A program made the translations under genes and the position numbers. Shown here piece after piece: positions 37,123-46,806 of a DNA stretch of 48,489 nucleotides (position 1 is its first letter; each line of letters begins with the position of its first letter). Below the pieces are notes generated by a model. It searched no databases and was not told where the DNA came from. It was given only the letters and a program-made list of their open reading frames with translations. This stretch comes from Gammaproteobacteria bacterium (GTDB taxonomy: Bacteria; Pseudomonadota; Gammaproteobacteria; 21-64-14), in contig JALUXX010000047.1 in the NCBI GenBank assembly GCA_027013145.1, positions 1-48,489 of the forward strand, given 5' to 3'.

Positions 37123-37146
37123 GGGAAATCCGCCGGGAAATCCGCC
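37123..37146. repeat. Two tandem 12-base units upstream of radA
   Basis: GGGAAATCCGCC is repeated twice head to tail, 28 bases upstream of the radA start, in the 282-base gap between radA and the divergent GGDEF-EAL gene. The rest of that gap shows nothing I can name. Confidence 0.6.
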
Positions 37147-37377
37147 GCAACCGCCGCGCTACCCCGGCCCCCGGGCCGCCGCCCGGAGGTCCGCCACGGC
37201 ATCCTATCACGCAGGGCGCGCGGGGCGCTCAATCCGGGCCCGAAGCGGCCGCTAGTCACGGTGTGGGGGCGAGCGGTCGGGAAGGCCCCCGGTCACCGGG
37301 GGGCGGATCAGGCGACGAACCCCGGCCTGCGGGATTGCCCGGACCCCCGCCGGGACCCACGGCCGGACGGGATCGAT

Positions 37378-39030
37378 ATGGTCGCAACGACGAGCGAGAC
37401 CCTGGCCGGGACCGCACGGCTCCTCAAGGCGCGCGCCAACCGCCACGCGCTCTACGGCGTGATCATCGCCGCACTGTGCATCGCCGCCGCCTCGCTGCTG
37501 GCCGCGTTCATGAATTCCGGCGCCGTCAGCGTCGAGGCGCTGATAGAGGCGCAGCGCAGCAACTACGCCCTGTGGATCCTCGACGCCATGCCGTTCGTGT
37601 TCGCGGTCTGGGGGCAGTACGCGGGCTCTCTCATGGCCTACGAGGCCGGCGCCGCCGTCGTCGATCAGACCAACGAACTGCGCGCTCAGGCCGAGGCCGC
37701 CGAGCGCCGGATGACCTACGAGGCGACGCACGACCCGCTTACCGATCTGCCCAACCGCGTCCTGCTCCACGACCGCCTGGCGCAGGCGGTCAACGCCGCC
37801 CGGCGCGGCGGTGAGTGCCTGGCGGTCCTGGTGATGGACCTCGATCACTTCAAGGAGATCAACGACACCCTCGGACACTGCAACGGTGACCTCCTGCTCA
37901 AGCAGGTCGCCTCGCGCCTGAAGGCGGCGCTGCGCGCGCCGGACACCGTCGCGCGGCTCGGCGGCGACGAGTTCGCCGTACTGCTCCCGAAGATCCATCA
38001 CGCCGACGGCGCCGAACTCTCCGCGCGCAAGCTGCTGCGCGCGCTCGAACCCCCGTGCGTCGTAGGCGGGCTCCATCTCGAGGTGCATGCCAGTATCGGG
38101 ATCGCGGTCTGCCCCGAACACGGCGCCGACCCCGACACCCTGATGCAGCGCGCCGAGGTCGCCATGTACGCCGCCAAACGCAACCACAGCGGGTTCGCCC
38201 GCTACGCCGCGGGACACGACCAGTACAGCCCGCGCCGCCTGGTGCTCATGGGCGAGCTGCGCCAGGCCATCGAACACGGACACCTGTGCCTGCACTACCA
38301 GCCGAAGGTGGAGATGGCGCGCGGCGAACTCACCGAGGTCGAGGCCCTGGTGCGCTGGCGCCACCCCCAGCACGGGCTCATGCCTCCGGACGAATTCATC
38401 CCGCTGGCCGAGCGCACCGGCCTCATCCAGGCGCTGACGCACTGGGTACTCGACGAGGCGCTGCGCCAGAGCGCGGAGTGGGGCCGCGCGGGACGCGACA
38501 TCGGCGTCTGCGTCAATCTCTCGCCGCGCGTGCTCCTCGACCCGCAGATCCCCGACACCTTCGCCGGCCTGCTGGCCGCGCACCGCATCGCCCCCTCGCG
38601 TCTCGTGCTGGAGATCACCGAAGGGGCGATCATGGCCGACCGCGACCGCGCCCTCGAGATCCTCACCCGGCTGCACGGCTTCGGCGTGCGCCTGTCGATC
38701 GACGACTTCGGGACCGGGTACTCCTCGCTCGCCTACCTCAAGCGCCTGCCGGTCGAGGAACTCAAGATCGACCAGTCCTTCGTGATGGCCATGCTGGAGG
38801 ACGCCAACGACGCGGTGATCGTGCGCGCGACGATCGAGCTGGCGCACAACCTCGGGCTGCGCGTGGTGGCCGAGGGCGTGCGCAGCCGCGCCCTGTGGGA
38901 GCGGCTGCGGGAACTCGGCTGCGACGCCGCCCAGGGGGAGTACGTGGGTGATCCGCTGGAGGCCGCGGCGCTGATCGAGGCGCTGCCGCGGGGACCGTGG
39001 CACCTGCGCACCGGCCGGCGACGCGCCTGA
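37378..39030 (+). CDS. Membrane GGDEF-EAL protein
   Basis: 550 residues. Two hydrophobic segments (about 24-46 and 60-85), then a GGDEF domain with intact G195-G-D-E-F199 and inhibitory site RAPD, then an EAL domain with E322-A-L324, VCVNLSPR, and D442-D-F-G-T-G-Y-S. Both synthase and phosphodiesterase signatures look intact, so it could either make or break cyclic di-GMP. An oddity is QGEYVGDP near the C-terminus, where EAL proteins usually have QGYLFSRP. ATG at 37378; the ribosome binding site is weak. Confidence 0.9.
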   Translation: MVATTSETLAGTARLLKARANRHALYGVIIAALCIAAASLLAAFMNSGAVSVEALIEAQRSNYALWILDAMPFVFAVWGQYAGSLMAYEAGAAVVDQTNELRAQAEAAERRMTYEATHDPLTDLPNRVLLHDRLAQAVNAARRGGECLAVLVMDLDHFKEINDTLGHCNGDLLLKQVASRLKAALRAPDTVARLGGDEFAVLLPKIHHADGAELSARKLLRALEPPCVVGGLHLEVHASIGIAVCPEHGADPDTLMQRAEVAMYAAKRNHSGFARYAAGHDQYSPRRLVLMGELRQAIEHGHLCLHYQPKVEMARGELTEVEALVRWRHPQHGLMPPDEFIPLAERTGLIQALTHWVLDEALRQSAEWGRAGRDIGVCVNLSPRVLLDPQIPDTFAGLLAAHRIAPSRLVLEITEGAIMADRDRALEILTRLHGFGVRLSIDDFGTGYSSLAYLKRLPVEELKIDQSFVMAMLEDANDAVIVRATIELAHNLGLRVVAEGVRSRALWERLRELGCDAAQGEYVGDPLEAAALIEALPRGPWHLRTGRRRA

Positions 39031-39061
39031 GCGGGCGCTGCGCACGCCGCGCCGGTGCGCC

Positions 39062-39547
39062 TCAGCGGGAAACGAGCAGCGCCAGTTCGTAGCCGACCAG
39101 CGCCGCGTAGAGTCCGAACAGCGTGAATTTCAGGTGCCGCACGCGCAACCGCCCGGCGACACGGAAGTCGTGATGGACTGTGAGCACGAGCAGCCCGACG
39201 GCGGTGAGCGCGACCTTGACCCCGATGAACAGCGTCAGGTCGCGGTGCAGGAGCACATCCATGAACGGATTGAGCTCGCGCGCCCCGCCCGCGATCAATA
39301 ACAGGGTGAAATAGGCGTCGAGGCAGGAGAGCATCAGGGTCGCGATGCAGGCGCCGGCGACGAGCGGGGAGTAGAGATCGACGTAACCCTGATCGCCCAC
39401 GCGGCGCGCATGGCGGCGGCGGCCGTGGAGCAGGTAGCGCAGCGGCGGCAACCCGCGCCGGCGGCGCTCGACGCCGGCGCGCCGCGCGCGCGCCGGCGCG
39501 GGCGTCCCGATCGCTGTCCGCACCACCCCGGTCGGCGAAGGCGTCAT
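39062..39547 (-). CDS. DUF5658-type small membrane protein
   Basis: 161 residues. A basic N-terminal half is followed by three to four helices (SPLVAGACIATLMLSCLDAY, DLTLFIGVKVALTAVGLLVL, LKFTLFGLYAALVGYELALL). The segment CLDAYFTLLLIAGGARELNPFMD is the recurrent motif of the DUF5658 family, whose function is unknown. The start is uncertain: ATG 39547 lacks a clear ribosome binding site, and GTG at 39628 sits right behind a TATACT box (39634-39639) and would give a near-leaderless 188-residue form. Confidence 0.7.
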   Translation of the reverse strand: MTPSPTGVVRTAIGTPAPARARRAGVERRRRGLPPLRYLLHGRRRHARRVGDQGYVDLYSPLVAGACIATLMLSCLDAYFTLLLIAGGARELNPFMDVLLHRDLTLFIGVKVALTAVGLLVLTVHHDFRVAGRLRVRHLKFTLFGLYAALVGYELALLVSR

Positions 39548-39713
39548 GGCGGCGCACCCGTGTCCGCGACCGCCCCTCCGTGGGCCCCTGTCCGACCCGG
39601 GCACGGCGCGCGCCCCGGTCTCCGTCACCCGCCAGTATACGGGATCGCGCCGGAACCGTGCACCACCGGCCTATGAATCAATCCGTTACGACAAAAACCG
39701 GCCGGCCCTGCAC

Positions 39714-40817
39714 TCACGGGCCGTCGTCCCGGGTGAGCCGGGGGACGCGCGGGCCGACCGCACACAGCAGCTCGTAGGCGATCGTGCCGGCGTGGCGCGC
39801 GACCTCCTCCACCGTCAGGCCCGGCCCCCACAGGGTCACGGGGTCGCCGGGCCGCGCGTGCGGATGGCCGCGCAGGTCGAGCGTGATCATGTCCATGGAC
39901 ACGCGCCCGATCAGGGCGGCCCGGGCCCCGCCCACCAGCACCGGCGTTCCGGAGACCGCATGGCGCGGGTAGCCGTCGCCGTAGCCGATGGCCGCCACGC
40001 CCACCGCCATGTCCTCGGGGCAGACCCAGGTCCCGCCGTAGCCGATTGCGTCGCCCCGTCGACGCGCGTTGACTGCGATCAGCCGCGTCTCGAGCGTCAT
40101 GACCGGCGCGAGACCCTCGTCCGCTCCGGTGCGCGCGGGATACGGCGAGACGCCGTAGAGCAGGATCCCGGGGCGTACCCAGTCGAGACGGGCCTGCGGC
40201 CAGCCGAGCAGCGCGCCCGAGTTGGCAGCGCTGCGTACACCCGGCAGCCCTTCGAGCGCGGCGTCGAAGACCGCAAGCTGGCGCGCGGTCGCGTCGCTGT
40301 CGCGGTCGTCGGCGCAGGCGAAATGCGTCATCCAGCCGAGCGCGCCCACCGCCCGGGACGTCGAAAGACGTTCGTAGATCGCACGCGCGGCCCCCGGCGC
40401 GAAGCCCAGGCGATGCATGCCCGTATCGAGCTTGACCCAGACCCGCAGCGGGGCGGGCAACGCGCGGGCCGAATCCAGCAGTCCGAGCTGGCTGTCGTGG
40501 TGCACGACGATGTCGAGGTCGTGGCGCGCGGCCAGTTCGAGTTCCGCCGCCTCCACCACGCCCTCGAGCAGTACCACCCGTCCGGTCACGCCGCCCCGGC
40601 GCAGCGCCAGCGCCTCCTCGATACAGGCCACCGCCAGGGCGTCGGCCTCGGCGAGCGCGTGCGCGACCTCCAGGAGTCCGTGACCGTAGGCGTTGGCCTT
40701 GACGACGGCCATCACGCGGCTGCCCGACGCGCGCGCCCGCGCCAGGCGCAGGTTGGCGCGCAGGGCGCAGAGGTCGACGACGGCGCGCGCGCGCGGGCTG
40801 GGCGCCGCGCGGCTCAC
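39714..40817 (-). CDS. alr: Alanine racemase
   Basis: 367 residues. Pyridoxal phosphate Lys K40 in AVVKANAYGHG, followed by the TIM barrel and the C-terminal barrel with AIGYGDGYPRH (catalytic Tyr) and GRVSMDMITLDL. It supplies D-alanine for peptidoglycan. The start is taken as GTG at 40817, overlapping the dnaB stop by four bases (GTGA); dnaB-alr is a standard neighbourhood. Confidence 0.97.
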   Translation of the reverse strand: MSRAAPSPRARAVVDLCALRANLRLARARASGSRVMAVVKANAYGHGLLEVAHALAEADALAVACIEEALALRRGGVTGRVVLLEGVVEAAELELAARHDLDIVVHHDSQLGLLDSARALPAPLRVWVKLDTGMHRLGFAPGAARAIYERLSTSRAVGALGWMTHFACADDRDSDATARQLAVFDAALEGLPGVRSAANSGALLGWPQARLDWVRPGILLYGVSPYPARTGADEGLAPVMTLETRLIAVNARRRGDAIGYGGTWVCPEDMAVGVAAIGYGDGYPRHAVSGTPVLVGGARAALIGRVSMDMITLDLRGHPHARPGDPVTLWGPGLTVEEVARHAGTIAYELLCAVGPRVPRLTRDDGP

Positions 40818-42217
40818 GCCGGCCCCGGGTTCCCGTAGTACTCCGGCGCCAGGTTTTCGAAGCGCGTGTACTGCCCGAGGAAGGTGAGGTTGACGTGGCC
40901 GATGGGACCGTTGCGCTGCTTGCCGATGATGATCTCGGCGATGCCCTTCTGCGGACTGTCCTCGTTGTAGACCTCGTCGCGGTAGATGAACACGATCACG
41001 TCCGCATCCTGCTCGATGGCGCCCGACTCGCGCAGGTCCGACATGACCGGGCGCTTGTTGGGGCGCTGTTCGAGGCTGCGGTTGAGCTGCGAGAGCGCCA
41101 CCACCGGCACGTTCAGCTCCTTGGCCAGCGACTTGAGCGAGCGCGAGATCTCGGAGATCTCCGTGGCGCGGTTCTCGCGCGTGCCCGGGACCTGCATGAG
41201 CTGCAGGTAATCGACCACGATCAGGCCGAGTTCGCCGTGCTCGCGCTTGAGCCGGCGCGCGCGCGCGCGCAGCTCCGTCGGCGTAAGCGCGGAGCTGTCG
41301 TCGATGAACAACGGCGACTCCGCCAACAGGTCCATGGCCGAGGTCAGGCGCGGCCAGTCCTCGTCGTGGAGCTTGCCGGTGCGCACGCGGTGCTGGTCGA
41401 TGCGTCCGAGCGAGGACATCATGCGCATGGCGAGCTGCTCGCCGGGCATCTCCATGCTGAAAACCGCGACCGGGACCTTGCTCTTGATGGCCGCGTGCTC
41501 GGCGAGGTTCATCGCGAAGGTCGTCTTGCCCATCGACGGGCGGCCCGCGACGATGATCAGGTCCGCCGGCTGCAGCCCCGAGGTGAGTTCGTCGAAGTCG
41601 GCGAACCCGGTCGCCAGTCCGGTGATCGGTTCGTCGAGCTGATAGAGCGTGTCGATGCGGTCGACCACGCGGGTGAGCAGGTCGCGGATGCTGGTGAAGC
41701 CGCCCAGGCCGCGCGCGCCGCGCTCGGCGATGCGGAAGATCAGCTTCTCGGCGTGATCGACGAGTTCGGCGGCATCGCGCCCTTCGGGGCGGAAGGCGCT
41801 GTCGGCGACCTCGGTGCCGGTCTGGATGAGCTGGCGCAGGATGGAGCGTTCGCGGACGATGTCCGCGTAGGCCTGGATATTGGCCGCGCTCGGCGTGTTC
41901 GCGGCGAGGGTGCCCAGGTAGGGTAGCCCGCCGGCGGTATTGAGTTCGCCGGCCTTCTCCAGATGCTCGGCGATGGTGACCACGTCGAAGGGGGCGCCGC
42001 GCTCGGCCAATGCGGCGATCGCCCGAAACACCAGGCGGTGGTCGCGGCGGTAGAAGTCCTCCTCGGTGATGCGGTCCGAGACCCGCTCCCAAGCCCGGTT
42101 TTCGAGCATCAGGCCGCCGAGCACCGCCTGCTCGGCGTCGATCGAATGCGGCGGGACCCGCAGCGCCTGAGTCGCCGAGTCGGCGGTCTCCCCCTGCTGG
42201 GACAGCGCGTTGGGCAC
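40814..42217 (-). CDS. dnaB: Replicative DNA helicase DnaB
   Basis: 467 residues. N-terminal primase-interacting domain (VPPHSIDAEQAVLGGLML), RecA-like domain with GRPSMGKTTFAMNLA, VVDYLQLMQ and SQLNRSLEQRPNKRP. It unwinds DNA ahead of the fork as a hexamer. The start is GTG at 42217, six bases after rplI; AGG lies just upstream. No intein is seen at the usual Walker A site. Confidence 0.98.
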   Translation of the reverse strand: MPNALSQQGETADSATQALRVPPHSIDAEQAVLGGLMLENRAWERVSDRITEEDFYRRDHRLVFRAIAALAERGAPFDVVTIAEHLEKAGELNTAGGLPYLGTLAANTPSAANIQAYADIVRERSILRQLIQTGTEVADSAFRPEGRDAAELVDHAEKLIFRIAERGARGLGGFTSIRDLLTRVVDRIDTLYQLDEPITGLATGFADFDELTSGLQPADLIIVAGRPSMGKTTFAMNLAEHAAIKSKVPVAVFSMEMPGEQLAMRMMSSLGRIDQHRVRTGKLHDEDWPRLTSAMDLLAESPLFIDDSSALTPTELRARARRLKREHGELGLIVVDYLQLMQVPGTRENRATEISEISRSLKSLAKELNVPVVALSQLNRSLEQRPNKRPVMSDLRESGAIEQDADVIVFIYRDEVYNEDSPQKGIAEIIIGKQRNGPIGHVNLTFLGQYTRFENLAPEYYGNPGPA

Positions 42218-42223
42218 GGTCGC

Positions 42224-42670
42224 CTATTCCGCGACGATAGTGATCTTCACCACGGCGTTCACATCCGAGTGCAGGTGCAGGGTCACCTCGTACTCGCCGA
42301 TCTGGCGCAGCGGACCGCCCGGCAGGCGTACCTCGCGCCGCTCCACCGGCACGCCCTGCGCACTGATGGCCGCGGCGATCTCGGCGGTGCCGACGGAGCC
42401 GAACAGGCGCCCCTCGTCGCCGGCCTTGGAGACCACCGTGAAGCTGCCGCCCTCGAGCCGCTCGCGGCGCGCCTCGGCCGCGGCCAGCGCCTCGGCGGCG
42501 AGCCGCTCCAGCTCCGCGCGCCGCGCCTCGAAGCGGGCCACGTTGTCCGGCGTCGCCTCCGTCGCCCGCCCCTGCGGAATGAGATAGTTGCGCGCGTAGC
42601 CGCGGCGCACCCTGACGCGGTCGCCCAGGTCCCCCAGGTGTTCGGTCTTCTGCAACAGGATCACTTCCAT
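42224..42670 (-). CDS. rplI: Ribosomal protein L9
   Basis: 148 residues. [17 protein letters not shown] and [15 protein letters not shown] are the N-domain signature; a long helix joins the C-domain ([11 protein letters not shown]). ATG at 42670, 43 bases after rpsR. Confidence 0.98.
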   Translation of the reverse strand: MEVILLQKTEHLGDLGDRVRVRRGYARNYLIPQGRATEATPDNVARFEARRAELERLAAEALAAAEARRERLEGGSFTVVSKAGDEGRLFGSVGTAEIAAAISAQGVPVERREVRLPGGPLRQIGEYEVTLHLHSDVNAVVKITIVAE

Positions 42671-42713
42671 CGCGGCGTCCTCGGCTCGCGCGCCCGGCGG
42701 GCGGGCGCGGGTC

Positions 42714-42938
42714 TCAATGCTGGTCGGTGTAAGGCAACAGCGCCAGGAAGCGCGCGCGCTTGACGGCGCGGGCGAGCTGGCGCTGATAACGCGAGCGCGT
42801 ACCGGTGATCCGGCTGGGTACGATCTTACCGGTCTCGGTGACGTACTGGCGCAGCGTCGCGATGTCCTTGTAGTCGATCTCCTTGACGCCCTCCGCGGTG
42901 AAGCGGCAGTACTTGCGGCGGCGGAAGAACCGGGCCAT
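42714..42938 (-). CDS. rpsR: Ribosomal protein S18
   Basis: 74 residues with RRKYCRF, the [16 protein letters not shown] core and [17 protein letters not shown] at 42938, 75 bases after rpsF. No priB lies between rpsF and rpsR, unlike in enterobacteria. Confidence 0.98.
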   Translation of the reverse strand: MARFFRRRKYCRFTAEGVKEIDYKDIATLRQYVTETGKIVPSRITGTRSRYQRQLARAVKRARFLALLPYTDQH

Positions 42939-43013
42939 GGCAGAGTCCTCGTTCGTTGGATGCCCGGCCGGCGGCCGGGCCCGAAATCAGGTGGAACCGT
43001 TGCGGCGCACGAT

Positions 43014-43487
43014 TCACTCGGCCGCCGCGCCCTCCTCGGCCTCCGCAGCCGGCAGTGCCGTCTTGGTCTCAGCGGCAGGCTGTGCCGCCTCGGCCTCGCG
43101 CCGCGGCGCGCGCTCCTCGTCACGCCGACCGCGCCCACCGCGCTCCGAGCCGTCGCGCTCACGGTCCTCGCGGCCCTTGGCCATCGGCGAGGGATCGGTG
43201 ACCGCCGCGTCGCGACGGATGACCAAGTGGCGCAGGACCGCGTCGTTGAAGCGGAACGCGCTGGTGATCTCGTCCAGGGACTCCTGGCTGCACTCGACGT
43301 TCATCAGCACGTAGTGCGCTTTGGGCACCTTCTGGATGGGATAGGCGAGCTGGCGTCGGCCCCAGTCCTCGAGCCGATGAACGGTGCCCCCGCGCGACTC
43401 GACGCTCGCGCGGTAGCGCTCGATCATGGCGGGCACCTGCTCGCTCTGGTCCGGGTGGACCAGGAAGACGATCTCGTAATGCTTCAT
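43014..43487 (-). CDS. rpsF: Ribosomal protein S6 with long charged tail
   Basis: 157 residues. The first 95 are a standard S6 ([49 protein letters not shown]). From about 100 on there is a 55-residue tail rich in Arg, Glu and Ala, longer than usual. ATG at 43487 with AAGGAG eight bases upstream. First of rpsF-rpsR-rplI-dnaB-alr. Confidence 0.97.
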   Translation of the reverse strand: MKHYEIVFLVHPDQSEQVPAMIERYRASVESRGGTVHRLEDWGRRQLAYPIQKVPKAHYVLMNVECSQESLDEITSAFRFNDAVLRHLVIRRDAAVTDPSPMAKGREDRERDGSERGGRGRRDEERAPRREAEAAQPAAETKTALPAAEAEEGAAAE

Positions 43488-43546
43488 CGAACACGCTCCT
43501 TACGGGTTGGCAGCCGGACGCCGATGCGCCCGGCAAGGAGCCGGGC
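43488..43546 (-). promoter_or_regulatory. rpsF leader with hairpin loop complementary to its ribosome binding site
   Basis: In the minus-strand RNA a perfect seven-pair stem (GCCCGGC and GCCGGGC, 43528-43546) closes the loop UCCUU. The rpsF ribosome binding site AAGGAG lies at 43496-43501, so the loop is an exact match to its AAGGA core. A loop-to-site pairing would block translation. Many bacteria regulate rpsF through an S6:S18-binding leader; this may be the local version, but I cannot confirm its consensus. Confidence 0.45.
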
Positions 43547-43589
43547 CGCCCGTAGCGGCCCCGGGGTCCTGCTTCGGGAAACGGGCATT

Positions 43590-44384
43590 CTACTGGACCC
43601 CCGGCGCATGCGCAATCGCACCACCGCCTGCGGCCGCGCGGCGCCGGCGCCGCACCTCGAACAGCAGCACCCCGGCGGCGACGCCGACATTGAGGCTCTC
43701 CACGCTACCGGCCATCGGCAGGCTGACGAGGCGGTCGCAGCGCTCACGCGTGAGCCGCCGCAGCCCGCGCGCCTCGCCGCCCAGCACCAGCGCGAGCGGG
43801 CCGTCGAGGTGCCCGGCGTCGTAGACGCAGAGCGGGGCCTCCGCGGCGGCGCCCACGACCTGCACCCCGGCCTCGGTGCGCAGCGCCTGGAGGGTGCGCG
43901 CCAGGTTGGTCACCGCCAGGAAGGGCACGCGCCCGGCGGCGCCGCTCGCGACCTTGCGCGCCGCGGCCGTCAGCCCCACGGCCCGGTCGCGCGGGGCGAT
44001 CACCGCGTGGGCCCCGGCCGCCTCGGCGGTGCGCAGGCAGGCCCCGAGGTTGTGCGGGTCCTGCACCCCGTCCAGGACCAGCAGCAGGGCGGGCTCGGTC
44101 AGCGTCGCGATCAGCGCCAGCGGATCGCTCACCGCCGGCCTGTCGATGGCGCCGGCGGCGCGCACGGCCACGCCCTGATGGCGCCCCCCGCCGGTGCGCT
44201 CGTCGAGCGCGGTCCGCGGGACGCGATGCACCGTCACGCCCGCGGCCTGTGCGCGTGCCACCAGCGCGCGCACGCGCGCGTCGTGCCGCCCGCTCTGCAC
44301 CCACAGCCCGGCGAGGGCCGCGGGGTCCCGGTCGAGCGCGGCGCGCACGGCGTGATAGCCGAAGATCCAGCGCTCGGCCGCCAT
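43590..44384 (-). CDS. rlmB: 23S rRNA 2'-O-methyltransferase RlmB
   Basis: 264 residues. N-terminal L30e-like substrate domain, then a SpoU knot with LDGVQDPHNLGACLRTAEAAG, LVLGGEARGL and SLNVGVAAGVLLFE. It methylates G2251 of 23S rRNA. ATG at 44384 lies eight bases after the rnr stop, the usual rnr-rlmB pair. Confidence 0.96.
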   Translation of the reverse strand: MAAERWIFGYHAVRAALDRDPAALAGLWVQSGRHDARVRALVARAQAAGVTVHRVPRTALDERTGGGRHQGVAVRAAGAIDRPAVSDPLALIATLTEPALLLVLDGVQDPHNLGACLRTAEAAGAHAVIAPRDRAVGLTAAARKVASGAAGRVPFLAVTNLARTLQALRTEAGVQVVGAAAEAPLCVYDAGHLDGPLALVLGGEARGLRRLTRERCDRLVSLPMAGSVESLNVGVAAGVLLFEVRRRRRAAAGGGAIAHAPGVQ

Positions 44385-44392
44385 GGTGCGGA

Positions 44393-46633
44393 CTACGGGC
44401 GCCGGCGTCGACGCGCGCCCCGGGCCCGGCCGCGCCCGGGGCGCGCGGCGGCCGGAGCGGCGACGGGTTCGGCGAGCTCGAAATCGATGCGCCGCTCGTC
44501 GAGGTCGACGCGTACCACCTGCACGCGCACGCGGTCGGCGAGGCGAAAGACGCGCCCGGAACGCTCGCCGGTGAGGCGGTGGTGCGCCGGATCGTAGTGG
44601 AAGTAGTCGGTCCCGAGCGCGGTGATGTGTACCAGCCCCTCGACATAGATGCCGTCGAGCTCGACGAAGACGCCGAAGCCGGTCACGCCGGTGATGGTGC
44701 CGTCGAAGCTCTGCCCGACCTTGTCCATCATGAACTCGCACTTCAACCACGTCACCGCATCGCGCGTGGCCTCGTCGGCGCGGCGCTCGGCGGCCGAGCA
44801 GGCGTCGCCCAGGACCACCATGTCGGCGTGCGTGTATTCGAACGCGCGCGCCTCCCCGCCCGCGAGCAGGTGGCGGATCGCCCGGTGCACCATGAGGTCG
44901 GGGTAACGGCGGATGGGCGAGGTGAAGTGCGTATAGGCCTCGAGTGAGAGGCCGAAGTGGCCGGCGTTGTCGGGACTGTAGACGGCCTGGGAGAGCGAGC
45001 GCAGCAGCACCGTCTGGATGAGGTGCTCGTCGGGGCGCCCGCGCGCCTTGTCGAGGAGCTGCGCGAAATGGCGCGCCTGCGGGCGCTCGCGCCCGCCGAG
45101 ACGAAGGCCGAGCTCAGCCAGGAAGGTGCGCAGGTCCTCGAGCTTGTCCGGATTGGGGCCCTCGTGGACGCGGTAGAGGGCGGCGATGCGGTGGCGCAGC
45201 AGGAAACGCGCCGCGGCGACGTTCGCCGCGATCATGCACTCCTCGATGAGCTTGTGGGCGTCGTTGCGCACCAGCGGGACGATGCGCTCGATGCGCCGGT
45301 CGGGGCCGAATTCGATGCGCGTCTCGGTGGTGTCGAAGTCGATCGCGCCGCGCGCCGCGCGCGCCTTGCGCAGGGCGCCGTAGAGTTCGTACAGCGCCTC
45401 GAGGTGCGGAACGAGGGCGGCGTGGCGCCGGCGCAGCGCGGCGTCGCGCGTCACCAGGATCGCCGCAGCCGCATCGTAGGTCAGGCGCGCGTGCGAGCGC
45501 ATCAGGCCCTCGAAGAAGCGCGAGCGGCGGATCGCGCCTTCGGCGTCGACGCTCAACTCGGCGACCATGCACAGGCGGTCCTCTTCCGGGTTGAGCGAGC
45601 ACAGGCCGTTGGACAGCGCCTCGGGCAGCATCGGGATGACGCGGTCGGGGAAGTAGACCGAGGTGCCCCGCGACCGCGCCTCCGCGTCGAGCGCGGTGCC
45701 GGGGCGCACGTACCAGGAGACGTCCGCGATCGCCACCAGCAGCCGCCACCCCTGCCCGCGTCGCTCGCAGTAGACCGCGTCGTCGAAGTCGCGCGCGTCG
45801 GCCCCGTCGATGGTCACCAGCGGCAGTGCGCGCAGGTCCGTGCGCCCCGCGGCCGCCTCCTGCGGCACCGAGTCGCCGAAGCGTGCGGCCTCCTCCAGCA
45901 CCGGCCCCGGCCACCCGGCGGGGAGGTCGTGGGCGTGGATCGCCATCTCGATCTCCATGCCGGGGGCCATGTGATCGCCCAGCACCTCGGCCACGCGGCC
46001 GATGGCCTGGGTACGGCGGCTGGGCTGTTCGATCAGTTCGACGACCACGATCTGGCCGTGCACTGCACCGCCCTGGTGCTCGGGAGGCACGACCACCTGC
46101 TGCGCGATGCGCTTGTTGTCGGGGACGACGAAGCCCACCCCGGACTCGCGGAAGAAGCGCCCCACCACCTTGTGGGTGTTGCGCTCGAGTACCTCGGCGA
46201 GCGCGCCGATGCGCCGGCCGCGGCGGTCCACGCCCGCGACGTGCATCACCGCGCGGTCGCCGTGCAGCAATGCGGCCATCTCGCGCGCGGGGATGAACAG
46301 ATCCTCACCGCCCTCGTCGGGCACGAGGAAGCCGTAGCCGTCGGGATGGCCGATGACGCGCCCGCTCACGAGGTCGGCCTGGTTCACGAGCAGATAGCGC
46401 CCGCGGCGGTTGCGCAGGAGCTGGCCGTCGCGCTCCATCGCGCCCAGGCGCCGGCGCAGCGCCTCGCGGTCGCGATCCCCCTCGAGTTTCAGGCCCGCGG
46501 CGATCTCCTCGGGCGCGAGCGGCTCGCCGCGCTCGGCGAGGAAGGCGAGGATGAACTCGCGGCTCGGGATCGGGTGTTCGTACTTGCGTGCCTCGCGCTC
46601 CGCGAACGGGTCCTGCCGGCGGCGCCTGCTCAT
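44393..46633 (-). CDS. rnr: Ribonuclease R
   Basis: 746 residues. N-terminal helix-turn-helix-like region, two cold-shock domains (about 75-230), RNB catalytic domain with the metal-binding DGADARDFDDAVY and HFTSPIRRYPDLMVHR, and a C-terminal S1 domain (GTITGVTGFGVFVELDG) with a short Arg-rich tail. A 3'-5' exonuclease for structured RNA. ATG at 46633 follows GAGGGA by five bases. Confidence 0.97.
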   Translation of the reverse strand: MSRRRRQDPFAEREARKYEHPIPSREFILAFLAERGEPLAPEEIAAGLKLEGDRDREALRRRLGAMERDGQLLRNRRGRYLLVNQADLVSGRVIGHPDGYGFLVPDEGGEDLFIPAREMAALLHGDRAVMHVAGVDRRGRRIGALAEVLERNTHKVVGRFFRESGVGFVVPDNKRIAQQVVVPPEHQGGAVHGQIVVVELIEQPSRRTQAIGRVAEVLGDHMAPGMEIEMAIHAHDLPAGWPGPVLEEAARFGDSVPQEAAAGRTDLRALPLVTIDGADARDFDDAVYCERRGQGWRLLVAIADVSWYVRPGTALDAEARSRGTSVYFPDRVIPMLPEALSNGLCSLNPEEDRLCMVAELSVDAEGAIRRSRFFEGLMRSHARLTYDAAAAILVTRDAALRRRHAALVPHLEALYELYGALRKARAARGAIDFDTTETRIEFGPDRRIERIVPLVRNDAHKLIEECMIAANVAAARFLLRHRIAALYRVHEGPNPDKLEDLRTFLAELGLRLGGRERPQARHFAQLLDKARGRPDEHLIQTVLLRSLSQAVYSPDNAGHFGLSLEAYTHFTSPIRRYPDLMVHRAIRHLLAGGEARAFEYTHADMVVLGDACSAAERRADEATRDAVTWLKCEFMMDKVGQSFDGTITGVTGFGVFVELDGIYVEGLVHITALGTDYFHYDPAHHRLTGERSGRVFRLADRVRVQVVRVDLDERRIDFELAEPVAAPAAARPGRGRARGARRRRRP

Positions 46634-46720
46634 TCGGGTCCCTCGACGGTCGATTCGGACGGGGGCGAACACCCCCGCGTGTACCCGCTCCGCGCGCACC
46701 GGGCGCGCGGGCGCGGTTCG

Positions 46721-46750
46721 TTGACAAGGCGGCGATCCTACCGGTAAAGT
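46721..46750 (+). promoter_or_regulatory. Sigma-70 promoter of the tRNA-Leu gene
   Basis: A perfect TTGACA at 46721-46726 and TAAAGT at 46745-46750, spaced by 18 bases, lie 56 bases before the tRNA. Confidence 0.6.
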
Positions 46751-46806
46751 CCGCCTCTCGCAGCGGTGCCGGACGGGTCTCGCGACCCCGGCGCGGCGCT
46801 CCTGCT

